This document shows positions 41,763 to 49,159 of a stretch of DNA of 64,000 bases, piece by piece (positions within the stretch are counted from its first letter, which is position 1; every line of letters begins with the position of its first letter). Location of the stretch: NCBI RefSeq assembly GCF_041200175.1, contig NZ_CP165727.1, positions 4,228,501 through 4,292,500 of the forward strand, written 5' to 3'. The notes under the pieces are model-generated. The model worked only from the letters and a program-made list of their open reading frames with translations, did not search any database and was not told the origin of the DNA. The position numbers and the translations under genes were made by a program. Source of the DNA: Streptomyces sp. R33. GTDB taxonomy: Bacteria > Actinomycetota > Actinomycetes > Streptomycetales > Streptomycetaceae.

Positions 41763-44363
41763 TCAGAGCGCCTTGCCGACGATGAGGTCCTCGCCCGCCA
41801 CGTCGACCCGTACGGTGTCGCCGTCGCGGACCTCGCCCGCCAGGATCTCCTTGGCCAGGCGGTCGCCGATGGCCGTCTGGATCAGGCGGCGCAGCGGGCG
41901 GGCGCCGTACGCCGGGTCGTTGCCCTTGTCCGCCAGCCAGGCCAGGGCGTCGGGGGTGACGTCCAGGGTCAGGCGGCGGTCGGCCAGGCGCTTGGCCAGA
42001 CGGCCGATCTGGAGCTCGGCGATGTGGGCCAGCTCGTCCTCGGTCAGTGCCGAGAAGACCACCAGGTCGTCGAGGCGGTTGAGGAACTCCGGCTTGAAGG
42101 AGGCGCGGACCACCTCGAGGACCTTGGCCTTCTTCTCCTGCGCAGAGCTCACCTGGTCCATCAGGAACTGGCTGCCCAGGTTCGAGGTCAGGATCAGGAT
42201 CGTGTTGCGGAAGTCCACGGTGCGGCCCTGGCCGTCCGTGAGGCGCCCGTCGTCCAGGACCTGGAGCAGGATGTCGAAGACCTCGGGGTGGGCCTTCTCG
42301 ACCTCGTCCAGGAGCACCACGGAGTACGGGCGGCGGCGTACGGCCTCGGTGAGCTGGCCGCCCTCCTCGTAGCCGACGTATCCGGGCGGGGCGCCGACCA
42401 GGCGGGCCACGCTGTGCTTCTCGGAGTACTCGGACATGTCGATGCGGACCATGGCCCGCTCGTCGTCGAAGAGGAAGTCCGCGAGGGCCTTGGCCAGCTC
42501 CGTCTTGCCCACGCCCGTCGGGCCCAGGAAGAGGAACGAGCCGGTCGGGCGGTCCGGGTCGGCGATCCCGGCCCGGGTGCGGCGTACGGCGTCCGAGACG
42601 GCCCGTACGGCCTCGCCCTGGCCGATCAGGCGGCGGCCCAGCTCGTCCTCCATGCGCAGCAGCTTCTGGGTCTCGCCCTCGAGGAGACGGCCGGCGGGGA
42701 TGCCGGTCCATGCGCCCACCACGTCCGCGATGTCGTCGGGGCCGACCTCGTCCTTGACCATGGTGCCCTTGGACGTTCCGGTCTTGGAGGCCTCTTCCTC
42801 CTCCTCGGTGGCCTCCGCCAGCTCGCGCTCCAGCGTCGGGATCTCCCCGTAGAGCAGCTTGGAGGCCGTGTCGAAGTCGCCGTCGCGCTGTGCGCGCTCG
42901 GCCTGGCCGCGCAGGTCGTCCAGGCGCTCCTTGAGCTCGCCGACGCGGTTGAGGGACTGCTTCTCCTTCTCCCAGCGGGCGGTCAGGCCCCGCAGGTCCT
43001 CCTCCCGGTCCGCCAGGTCCTTGCGGATCTTCTCCAGGCGCTCGATCGAGGCCGGGTCGGACTCGTTCTTCAGCGCCAGCTCCTCCATCCGCAGGCGGTC
43101 GACCGAGCGCTGCAGCTCGTCGATCTCCAGCGGCGAGGAGTCGATCTCCATGCGCAGCCGGGACGCGGCCTCGTCGACCAGGTCGATCGCCTTGTCGGGG
43201 AGGAAGCGGGAGGTGATGTACCGGTCGGAGAGGGTCGCGGCGGCCACCAGCGCGCTGTCGTTGATGACGACCTTGTGGTGGGCCTCGTAGCGGCCCTTGA
43301 GGCCGCGCAGGATCGCGATGGTGTCCTCGACGGACGGCTCGGCGACCAGCACCTGCTGGAAGCGCCGCTCCAGCGCCGGGTCCTTCTCGATGCGCTCGCG
43401 GTACTCGTCGAGCGTGGTCGCGCCGACCATCCGCAGCTCGCCGCGGGCCAGCATGGGCTTGAGCATGTTGCCCGCGTCCATGGCCGAGTCCCCGCCGGCG
43501 CCCGCGCCGACGACGGTGTGCAGCTCGTCGATGAAGGTGATGATCTGGCCGTCGCTGGACTTGATCTCGGCGAGGACCGTCTTCAGCCGCTCCTCGAACT
43601 CGCCGCGGTACTTGGCTCCCGCGACCATCGCGCCGAGGTCGAGCGAGACCAGCCGCTTGTTCTTCAGGGACTCGGGGACGTCGCCCTTCACGATGCGCTG
43701 CGCGAGGCCCTCGACGACGGCCGTCTTGCCGACGCCGGGCTCGCCGATGAGCACCGGGTTGTTCTTCGTACGGCGCGACAGGACCTGGACGACGCGCCGG
43801 ATCTCCTGGTCGCGGCCGATGACCGGATCGAGCTTGCCCTCACGCGCGGCCGCCGTGAAGTCCGTGCCGAACTTCTCGAGGGCCTTGTACTGGCCCTCGG
43901 GATCGGGGGTGGTCACCCGCCGTCCTCCTCGTGCGTTCTCGAAGGCGTCCAGCAGCTTCTTCGCCGTCGCGCCCTGGGTGGAAAGGACCTCACCGGCCGC
44001 GCCGCCCTTGGCGGCGATCGCGATGAGGAGGTGTTCGGTGGAGAGGTACTCGTCGCCGAGCTTCCCGGCCTGCTGGTCGGCCTCGGCGAGTACGGCGAGC
44101 AGCTCCCGGGTGGGCTGCGGGGGTGCGACCGTGGAGCCCGTGACGCTGGGCAGGGCCGCCAGCAGCCGCTCGGCGCCGTTCCGGACCGCCGCCTGGTCGG
44201 CCTCGGTCGCCGCGAGGAGGTCGATGATGTTCTCGTTGTCCTCGCCGGCGAGGAGGGCCAGCAGCAGGTGCGCCGGGGTCAGATCCGCGTGGCCGTCCTT
44301 CACGGCCCGGCTGGTGGCCGCGTTCAGCGCGTCCCGGCTCCTGTTGGTCAGCTCGGCATCCAC
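41763..44363 (-). CDS. clpB: ATP-dependent disaggregase ClpB
   Basis: 866 residues, full length, GTG start at 44363 (AGGAG upstream). The N-domain, first AAA+ module (Walker A GEPGVGKTAV; Walker B LIDELHTV), a long coiled-coil M domain (~410-530), second AAA+ module (GPTGVGKTEL; VLLDEVEKAHPE) and C-terminal domain are all present. It rescues aggregated proteins with DnaK-DnaJ-GrpE. The HAIR operator upstream places it under HspR. Confidence 0.97.
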   Translation of the reverse strand: MDAELTNRSRDALNAATSRAVKDGHADLTPAHLLLALLAGEDNENIIDLLAATEADQAAVRNGAERLLAALPSVTGSTVAPPQPTRELLAVLAEADQQAGKLGDEYLSTEHLLIAIAAKGGAAGEVLSTQGATAKKLLDAFENARGGRRVTTPDPEGQYKALEKFGTDFTAAAREGKLDPVIGRDQEIRRVVQVLSRRTKNNPVLIGEPGVGKTAVVEGLAQRIVKGDVPESLKNKRLVSLDLGAMVAGAKYRGEFEERLKTVLAEIKSSDGQIITFIDELHTVVGAGAGGDSAMDAGNMLKPMLARGELRMVGATTLDEYRERIEKDPALERRFQQVLVAEPSVEDTIAILRGLKGRYEAHHKVVINDSALVAAATLSDRYITSRFLPDKAIDLVDEAASRLRMEIDSSPLEIDELQRSVDRLRMEELALKNESDPASIERLEKIRKDLADREEDLRGLTARWEKEKQSLNRVGELKERLDDLRGQAERAQRDGDFDTASKLLYGEIPTLERELAEATEEEEEASKTGTSKGTMVKDEVGPDDIADVVGAWTGIPAGRLLEGETQKLLRMEDELGRRLIGQGEAVRAVSDAVRRTRAGIADPDRPTGSFLFLGPTGVGKTELAKALADFLFDDERAMVRIDMSEYSEKHSVARLVGAPPGYVGYEEGGQLTEAVRRRPYSVVLLDEVEKAHPEVFDILLQVLDDGRLTDGQGRTVDFRNTILILTSNLGSQFLMDQVSSAQEKKAKVLEVVRASFKPEFLNRLDDLVVFSALTEDELAHIAELQIGRLAKRLADRRLTLDVTPDALAWLADKGNDPAYGARPLRRLIQTAIGDRLAKEILAGEVRDGDTVRVDVAGEDLIVGKAL

Positions 44364-44459
44364 GTGCGACTTCTCCTCTCGGACAGGTCAGACAGGTCTC
44401 AGGAAGACTTCGGGTCTCGTGCTTCGAGTCTGCACTTTGAGTATGGCAGCGTACGCAAA

Positions 44460-44480
44460 GTTGAGTCTATTCCACTCAAG
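44460..44480. promoter_or_regulatory. HAIR operator (HspR site) upstream of clpB
   Basis: Plus-strand GTTGAGT-N7-ACTCAAG, matching the HspR-associated inverted repeat CTTGAGT-N7-ACTCAAG at 13 of 14 positions. It lies 97 bp from the clpB start and only 33 bp from the divergent oxidoreductase start. Confidence 0.85.
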
Positions 44481-44512
44481 GGCGAATTCGTGCTCTCACG
44501 TACCCTCGGGCC

Positions 44513-44926
44513 ATGGCTCTTGACGTACTCAACCCGACGCCCGAGTACCTCGCCTTCTGGCGGGAGCGGCACGTCTGCACGCTGACCACCCCGCGCCCCG
44601 ACGGGACCCCGCACGTGGTGCCGGTGGGCGTCACGTACGACCCGGAGGCCGGCCTGGCCCGGGTGATCAGCAACAAGAACAGCAAGAAGATCCGCAACGT
44701 GCTGGCGGCCCAGGCGACGGAGCACGGCCCGGCCCGGGTGGCGGTGTGCCAGATGGCGGGACGCCGCTGGGCGACCCTGGAGGGGCACGCGGTGATCCGT
44801 ACGGACGAGGCCTCGGTCGCGGAGGCGGTGGCGCGCTACGCGGAGCGCTACGGGCGCACGCCCTCGCCCAACCCGGACCGGGTCGTCATGGAGATCACCC
44901 TCGACCGGGCGATGGGCCGCGCCTGA
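44513..44926 (+). CDS. PPOX-class (F420-dependent type) flavin/deazaflavin oxidoreductase
   Basis: 137 residues with the split-barrel fold. The N-terminal helix EYLAFWRERHVCTLTTPRPD, the strand HVVPVGVTYD, SNKNSKKIRNVLA for cofactor phosphate binding and RWATLEGHAVI are typical of the pyridoxamine-oxidase-like F420 family. It has no clear ribosome site before ATG 44513. The HAIR operator just upstream could bring this gene under heat-shock control as well as clpB. Confidence 0.85.
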   Translation: MALDVLNPTPEYLAFWRERHVCTLTTPRPDGTPHVVPVGVTYDPEAGLARVISNKNSKKIRNVLAAQATEHGPARVAVCQMAGRRWATLEGHAVIRTDEASVAEAVARYAERYGRTPSPNPDRVVMEITLDRAMGRA

Positions 44927-44985
44927 ACCCTTCGCGGAGAAGTTCAGCTTTCACCTTGTCCGGTTCAAGCACTGGACGCGGACAT

Positions 44986-45029
44986 CACAACGGCGCCATC
45001 GTGGTCAGGTCCACGATGGCGCCGTTGTG
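44986..45029. terminator. Bidirectional terminator after the F420-type oxidoreductase
   Basis: A perfect 19-bp stem (44986-45004 with 45011-45029) and a 6-base loop, between convergent genes at 44926 and 45074. Confidence 0.87.
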
Positions 45030-45073
45030 TGGGGGAAGCACCTGGAGCGATCTGCAACGACGGGGGAATCGCT

Positions 45074-45388
45074 TCAGGCACTGCGGGGGGTGGCGGTGGT
45101 GATATCGGGTTCGAAGAGCTGGTGGTCGCGCTGATCAAGGTTGACGAAGACCATTCCGTAGCGCACCTCGCAGCGGACGGGCTGCGGCGCGCCGCGGGGG
45201 CGGCGCAGGCACCGGTACGCCCGGACGTCCTCGTCCTCCTCGCGCGTGATGACGATGGGCTGTCCGAACAGGGTGACCATCAACGAGTCGCCAGGGTGGG
45301 GGATGGCCGTGGCGAGGTCGATGAACTGCCAGCCGGAGCGGTAGGCAGAGGCCATTTCGCGACGGAATCCGCGGTCGTCGGGGGTCAT
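45074..45388 (-). CDS. Rieske-like protein with degenerate cluster ligands
   Basis: 104 residues from ATG 45388. The layout resembles the N-terminal Rieske domain of aromatic oxygenases: FIDLATAIPHPGDSLMVTLF, a strand PIVITREEDEDVRAY, then RCLRRPRG where C-x-H-R-G is expected, VRCEVR where C-x-x-H is expected, and GMVFVNLDQ. Both histidines are replaced by Arg and the Cys-Cys spacing is shorter, so a [2Fe-2S] cluster is unlikely. Translationally coupled (ATGA) to the small secreted peptide gene. Family call is inference; function unknown. Confidence 0.5.
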   Translation of the reverse strand: MTPDDRGFRREMASAYRSGWQFIDLATAIPHPGDSLMVTLFGQPIVITREEDEDVRAYRCLRRPRGAPQPVRCEVRYGMVFVNLDQRDHQLFEPDITTATPRSA

Positions 45389-45612
45389 GCCGCGGTCTCC
45401 ACAACAAGGGTGCCGGCTTCGGCGTCGACGGGGGCCGAGCGCCATCCGCTGTCCATAGGTGCCGCGCGCCATCCGCTGTCCTCGAGCGGCGCCGCCCGGA
45501 AGCCTGCGGCACCCCCTTCGGCGCCCCCCAGGGTGACCCCGGCAAGTCCCAGACCGGCCACAGCCGAGAAGATGACGGTGGCAAGCGCCGAGCGAAGCAT
45601 TCTCTTGTTCAT
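45385..45612 (-). CDS. Small secreted protein with three nonapeptide repeats
   Basis: 75 residues from ATG 45612. The signal/anchor sequence is basic then hydrophobic (MNKRMLRSALATVIFSAVAG). The mature part contains three near-repeats: AGFRAAPLED, SGWRAAPMD, SGWRSAPVD. It ends TLVVETAA. The stop overlaps the Rieske-like start as ATGA. Divergent from a LuxR-type regulator. No known family recognised; peptides with tandem repeats coupled to a tailoring-like protein recall RiPP precursors, but no RiPP enzyme is present. Confidence 0.75.
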   Translation of the reverse strand: MNKRMLRSALATVIFSAVAGLGLAGVTLGGAEGGAAGFRAAPLEDSGWRAAPMDSGWRSAPVDAEAGTLVVETAA

Positions 45613-45714
45613 GGTCGGCTTCGTCCTCACTTGATGAAATCCTCTCCCCCGCCTGTCAGACGATGGCTCATTCAGGCACATCACTGCCACAGGGACGATG
45701 CATCATGTTCTTGC

Positions 45715-46728
45715 ATGTTCAGGACCCTGGGGGGTGGAGATTTGACCATAAACAGAACAAAAGCGACACATCCCCACTCGGTCACGGAGCTGTGCAGCGA
45801 GGGGGCACGGCTCTACACGAGCGCGCTGAGGACCGGACGTATCGCACGTGGGGATGTCAAAACGGCACCCTGCCTGCTCGATCTGGCGCTGTTGCAGCCA
45901 GATCCTGATGACGCCAATTCGCTCCGTCCGGTTCCACCGGCGGTGGCACTCGCACAGCGGCTGCATCCGATCGAACGGGAGATCCGCGACAGACGCCGGG
46001 ATTCTCTCGAACTGTCCGAGGCTTTCGAGCCGTTTCTCGCCATCAGTGCGCAGAATCCGGCAAGCACCCATGCCATCACCGTGCTCGAAGGCTTCGACCC
46101 CATCAACGCGGCCCTCAACCTCGCCACCGCCGAATGCCACACCGAGATGCTGACCATCCAGCCCGGCGGCGCCCGCCCCAGCCTCGAGCTCACGGAGGCC
46201 CTTGAGCGCGACCAGCCGCTGACCGACCGCGGTGTCCGGATCCGGACCCTCTACCAGCACACCGTCCGGCACAGCCGCGGCACGCTCGCGTACGTCGACC
46301 TCCTCAAGGCCGGCAAGGTCGAGGTGCGCACGCTGGAGGAGCTCTTCGAGCGCCTCATCATCTTCGACCGGACCGTCGCCTTCATCCCGGCCAGCGACGA
46401 CCGCCAGGTCGCCCTGGAGCTGCGCCACCCCGGGCTGGTCGACTACCTCATCAAGGTCTTCGAGCAGCTGTGGCACCGCGCCGTGCCCCTCCAGGAGGAA
46501 GTAACGTACCAGCACACCCGCGGGGGCATCTCGGGCGTGCAGCGCACCATCGCACAGCTCCTCATCGAGGGCCACGTCGACGAGGCCATCGCCCGCCGGC
46601 TGGGCATGAACGTACGGACCTGCCGCGCGCACATCGCGAAGCTCGCCAGCACCCTCGGCAGCGGCAGCCGCGCCCAACTCGGCTTCCTCATCGCCCGCTC
46701 CGGGATCCTCGAGGACGAGGGCGACTGA
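45715..46728 (+). CDS. LuxR-type helix-turn-helix regulator
   Basis: 337 residues from ATG 45715; a TTG at 45742 with GGGGGG upstream is possible. The C-terminal domain ends in a LuxR-type helix-turn-helix (VQRTIAQLLIEGHVDEAIAR, then NVRTCRAHIAKLASTLGSGS). The middle (~185-270: GVRIRTLYQHTVRHSRG, TLEELFERLIIFDRTVAFIP) resembles the TrmB/PLD-like effector domain found in Streptomyces regulators of this type. It is divergent from the peptide/Rieske-like pair and the obvious candidate to control it. Confidence 0.8.
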   Translation: MFRTLGGGDLTINRTKATHPHSVTELCSEGARLYTSALRTGRIARGDVKTAPCLLDLALLQPDPDDANSLRPVPPAVALAQRLHPIEREIRDRRRDSLELSEAFEPFLAISAQNPASTHAITVLEGFDPINAALNLATAECHTEMLTIQPGGARPSLELTEALERDQPLTDRGVRIRTLYQHTVRHSRGTLAYVDLLKAGKVEVRTLEELFERLIIFDRTVAFIPASDDRQVALELRHPGLVDYLIKVFEQLWHRAVPLQEEVTYQHTRGGISGVQRTIAQLLIEGHVDEAIARRLGMNVRTCRAHIAKLASTLGSGSRAQLGFLIARSGILEDEGD

Positions 46729-46746
46729 AACGCACCGGAACGCATC

Positions 46747-46777
46747 AGGCCCCGCCCGGGGTTCCCGGGCGGGGCCT
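46747..46777. terminator. Hairpin between LuxR-type regulator and hspR
   Basis: A perfect 14-bp stem (46747-46760 with 46764-46777) and a 3-base loop, between the regulator (plus) and the convergent end of the dnaK operon. Confidence 0.85.
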
Positions 46778-46794
46778 GTGCGTTCGCTCGCTGG

Positions 46795-47265
46795 TCAGTC
46801 GCCCTGGCGCTTCGGCGCCGGGCGCCAGACGACCAGGGCGTTGCCCGCCACCGGCGGCTGGTACTTGACCAGATCCCGCCGGTACGAGGCGTGCACCTGG
46901 GCCTCGCGCTGCTGGAGCACGGCCGCCGCGCCGTCCACCGCCGCCGAGAGCTCGGCCACGCGCTGCTGGAGCGCCGCGACCTGGTTCTCCAGCTCGATGA
47001 TCCGCTTGATGCCGGCCAGGTTGATGCCCTCGTCCTGGGACAGCGTCTGCACCGTGCGGAGCAGTTCGATGTCGCGGGCCGAGTAGCGCCGGCCGCGGCC
47101 GGCCGTCCGGTCCGGGGAGACCAGGCCGAGGCGGTCGTACTGGCGCAGGGTCTGCGGATGCAGGCCCGAGAGCTGGGCGGCCACCGAGATCACGTAGACC
47201 GGGGTCTCGTCGGTCAGTTCGTACGCCCCGCTGCCGAACCGCGGCGGTCGTCGGCGGCCGTCCAT
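46795..47265 (-). CDS. hspR: Heat-shock repressor HspR (MerR family)
   Basis: 156 residues. The MerR helix-turn-helix is VYVISVAAQLSGLHPQTLRQYDRLGLV (split here over two sides of residue 35). A coiled coil follows (IIELENQVAALQQRVAEL). HspR binds HAIR sites with DnaK as co-repressor and represses the dnaK operon and clpB. It is the last gene of dnaK-grpE-dnaJ-hspR and starts 1 bp after the dnaJ stop, so its own level follows the operon it controls. Confidence 0.96.
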   Translation of the reverse strand: MDGRRRPPRFGSGAYELTDETPVYVISVAAQLSGLHPQTLRQYDRLGLVSPDRTAGRGRRYSARDIELLRTVQTLSQDEGINLAGIKRIIELENQVAALQQRVAELSAAVDGAAAVLQQREAQVHASYRRDLVKYQPPVAGNALVVWRPAPKRQGD

Positions 47266-47266
47266 G

Positions 47267-48448
47267 TCATGCTCCCTTCGCGGACTCGAACAGCACGGCG
47301 CGCGGGTCCTCCGACTCCGTCGCGTCGCGGTACATCTCCAGCGCCTCGCGGGCCTTGTCCGACAGCGAGGCCGGAACGGAGACCTCCACCGTCACCAGCA
47401 GGTCCCCGCGGGTGCCGTCCTTGCGGACGGCTCCCTTGCCGCGGGCCCGCATCGTGCGCCCGCTGGGGGTGCCCGGCGGGAGCTTCAGCGTCACCGGGGG
47501 GCCGTTCAAGGTCGGGACCTTGATGTCGGCGCCCAGGGCGGCCTCGGCGATCGTCACCGGGACGGTGACGGTCAGGTTGTCGTCCTTGCGGCCGAACACC
47601 GGGTGGCTGTCCACATGGACGACGACGTAGAGGTCGCCGGCGGGACCGCCGCGCTCGCCCGGAGCGCCCTTGCCGCGCAGCCGGATCCGCTGGCTGTCGG
47701 ACACGCCGGCCGGGATCCGGACCTGCATGGTGCGGGAGGACTTGGCCCGCCCGCTGCCCTTGCAGACGTCGCAGGGGGTCTCCGCGATCAGGCCGCGGCC
47801 CTTGCAGTCCGCGCAGGGGTCGGTCAGCGAGAAGCCGCCGCCGCTGCCCCGCGAGACCTGGCCGGTGCCGACGCAGGTCGGGCACACGCGCGGCGTGCCG
47901 TTCTTGTCGCCGGTGCCCGAACAGGCCTTGCAGGGCGCCTGGGAGGACATCCGGAGCGGGACCGTGGCCCCGTCCACCGCCTCCTCGAAGGAGAGGGTGA
48001 CCTCCGACTCGATGTCCTGGCCGCGGCGCGGCTGGACCCGCGTCCCGGGGCCCGCGCCGCCGCGGTTGAACAGTCCGCCGAAGACGTCGCCCAGACCGCC
48101 GCCGCCGAAGCCGCCGCCCGCGCCGCCACCCGGCTGGGTGCCGCCGAACAGGTCGCCCAGGTCGAAGTTGAACGAGCCGCCCCCGCCCGGACCGGGGCGG
48201 AAGCCCCCGTTGCCGAACAGGGCGCGGGCCTCGTCGTACTCCTTGCGCTTCTTGGCGTCACCGAGGATGTCGTTCGCCTCGGAGATCTCCTTGAAGCGCT
48301 CCTCGGCCGAGGCGTCGCCCTTGTTGGCGTCCGGGTGGAACTCGCGCGCGAGCTTCCGGTACGCCTTCTTGATCTCGGCCTCGGTGGCGTCCTTCGGGAC
48401 ACCGAGGACCTTGTAGTAGTCCTTCTCGACGAAGTCCTTCGTGCTCAT
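47267..48448 (-). CDS. dnaJ: Chaperone DnaJ
   Basis: 393 residues. The J domain (~10-75) has the HPD motif (REFHPDANKGD), then a Gly/Phe-rich region, four CxxCxGxG zinc repeats (CKACSGTG, CPTCVGTG, CADCKGRG, CDVCKGSG) and the C-terminal substrate domains. It stimulates DnaK ATPase and delivers substrates. Third gene of the operon. Streptomyces typically keep a second DnaJ elsewhere. Confidence 0.97.
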   Translation of the reverse strand: MSTKDFVEKDYYKVLGVPKDATEAEIKKAYRKLAREFHPDANKGDASAEERFKEISEANDILGDAKKRKEYDEARALFGNGGFRPGPGGGGSFNFDLGDLFGGTQPGGGAGGGFGGGGLGDVFGGLFNRGGAGPGTRVQPRRGQDIESEVTLSFEEAVDGATVPLRMSSQAPCKACSGTGDKNGTPRVCPTCVGTGQVSRGSGGGFSLTDPCADCKGRGLIAETPCDVCKGSGRAKSSRTMQVRIPAGVSDSQRIRLRGKGAPGERGGPAGDLYVVVHVDSHPVFGRKDDNLTVTVPVTIAEAALGADIKVPTLNGPPVTLKLPPGTPSGRTMRARGKGAVRKDGTRGDLLVTVEVSVPASLSDKAREALEMYRDATESEDPRAVLFESAKGA

Positions 48449-48487
48449 CCCCGGTGTCCCTCCTCTCGTGCCTCTACGGTTGCTGCG

Positions 48488-49159
48488 TCAGCCCTTGTCG
48501 GGGGCATCCGCGTCCTTGTCCGAAGGCGTGTCGCCGTCCGCGGACTCGGACTTGGGGGCGGCCCCGGGCTGGGGCTCGGCCACCGCGACCCGCGCGGGGC
48601 GGATCGTACGCTCGCCGATCCGGTACCCCGGCTGCAGGATCGCCACGCACGTCGTCTCGGTGACGTCCGGCGCGTACGAGTGCATCAGGGCCTCGTGGAT
48701 CGTCGGGTCGAAGGGCTCGCCCTCCTTGCCGAACTGCTGCAGCCCCATCTTGGCCGCGGCGGTCTCCAGCGATTCGGCCACCGACTTGAAGCCGCCGACC
48801 AGCTCGCCATGGTCCCGCGCCCGGCCGATGTCGTCCAGGGTCGGGAGCAGTTCCGTCAGGAGGGACGCGACCGCGATCTCCTTGACGGCGATCCGGTCCC
48901 GCTCCACCCGGCGGCGGTAGTTCTGGTACTCGGCCTGGAGCCGCTGGAGGTCCGCCGTGCGCTCGCCGAGCGCGGTACGGGCCTGGTCCAGCTGCGCCAG
49001 CAGAGCCGTCTCCTGAGCGGACGGTGCTCCGGAGTCCCCGGCCGGGGCCGCGGCCTCCTCCTCGGAGGAAGCTGCGGCCTTCGGCTCGGCGGCGTCGTCA
49101 GGCGTGGCGCCGGCGGGGACTTCGGGCTTCTCGTCAAAACCCGGCGTCTCCTCCGACAT
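48488..49159 (-). CDS. grpE: Nucleotide exchange factor GrpE
   Basis: 223 residues. The N-terminal ~65 are acidic and Ala/Glu-rich, then the long coiled coil (QLDQARTALGERTADLQRL), the dimer helix (YQNYRRRVERDRIAV) and the C-terminal beta domain (GEPFDPTIHEALMH). It releases ADP from DnaK. Its ATG shares one base with the dnaK stop (TGATG), so it is translationally coupled. A second acidic tail closes the protein (ESADGDTPSDKDADAPDKG). Confidence 0.97.
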   Translation of the reverse strand: MSEETPGFDEKPEVPAGATPDDAAEPKAAASSEEEAAAPAGDSGAPSAQETALLAQLDQARTALGERTADLQRLQAEYQNYRRRVERDRIAVKEIAVASLLTELLPTLDDIGRARDHGELVGGFKSVAESLETAAAKMGLQQFGKEGEPFDPTIHEALMHSYAPDVTETTCVAILQPGYRIGERTIRPARVAVAEPQPGAAPKSESADGDTPSDKDADAPDKG

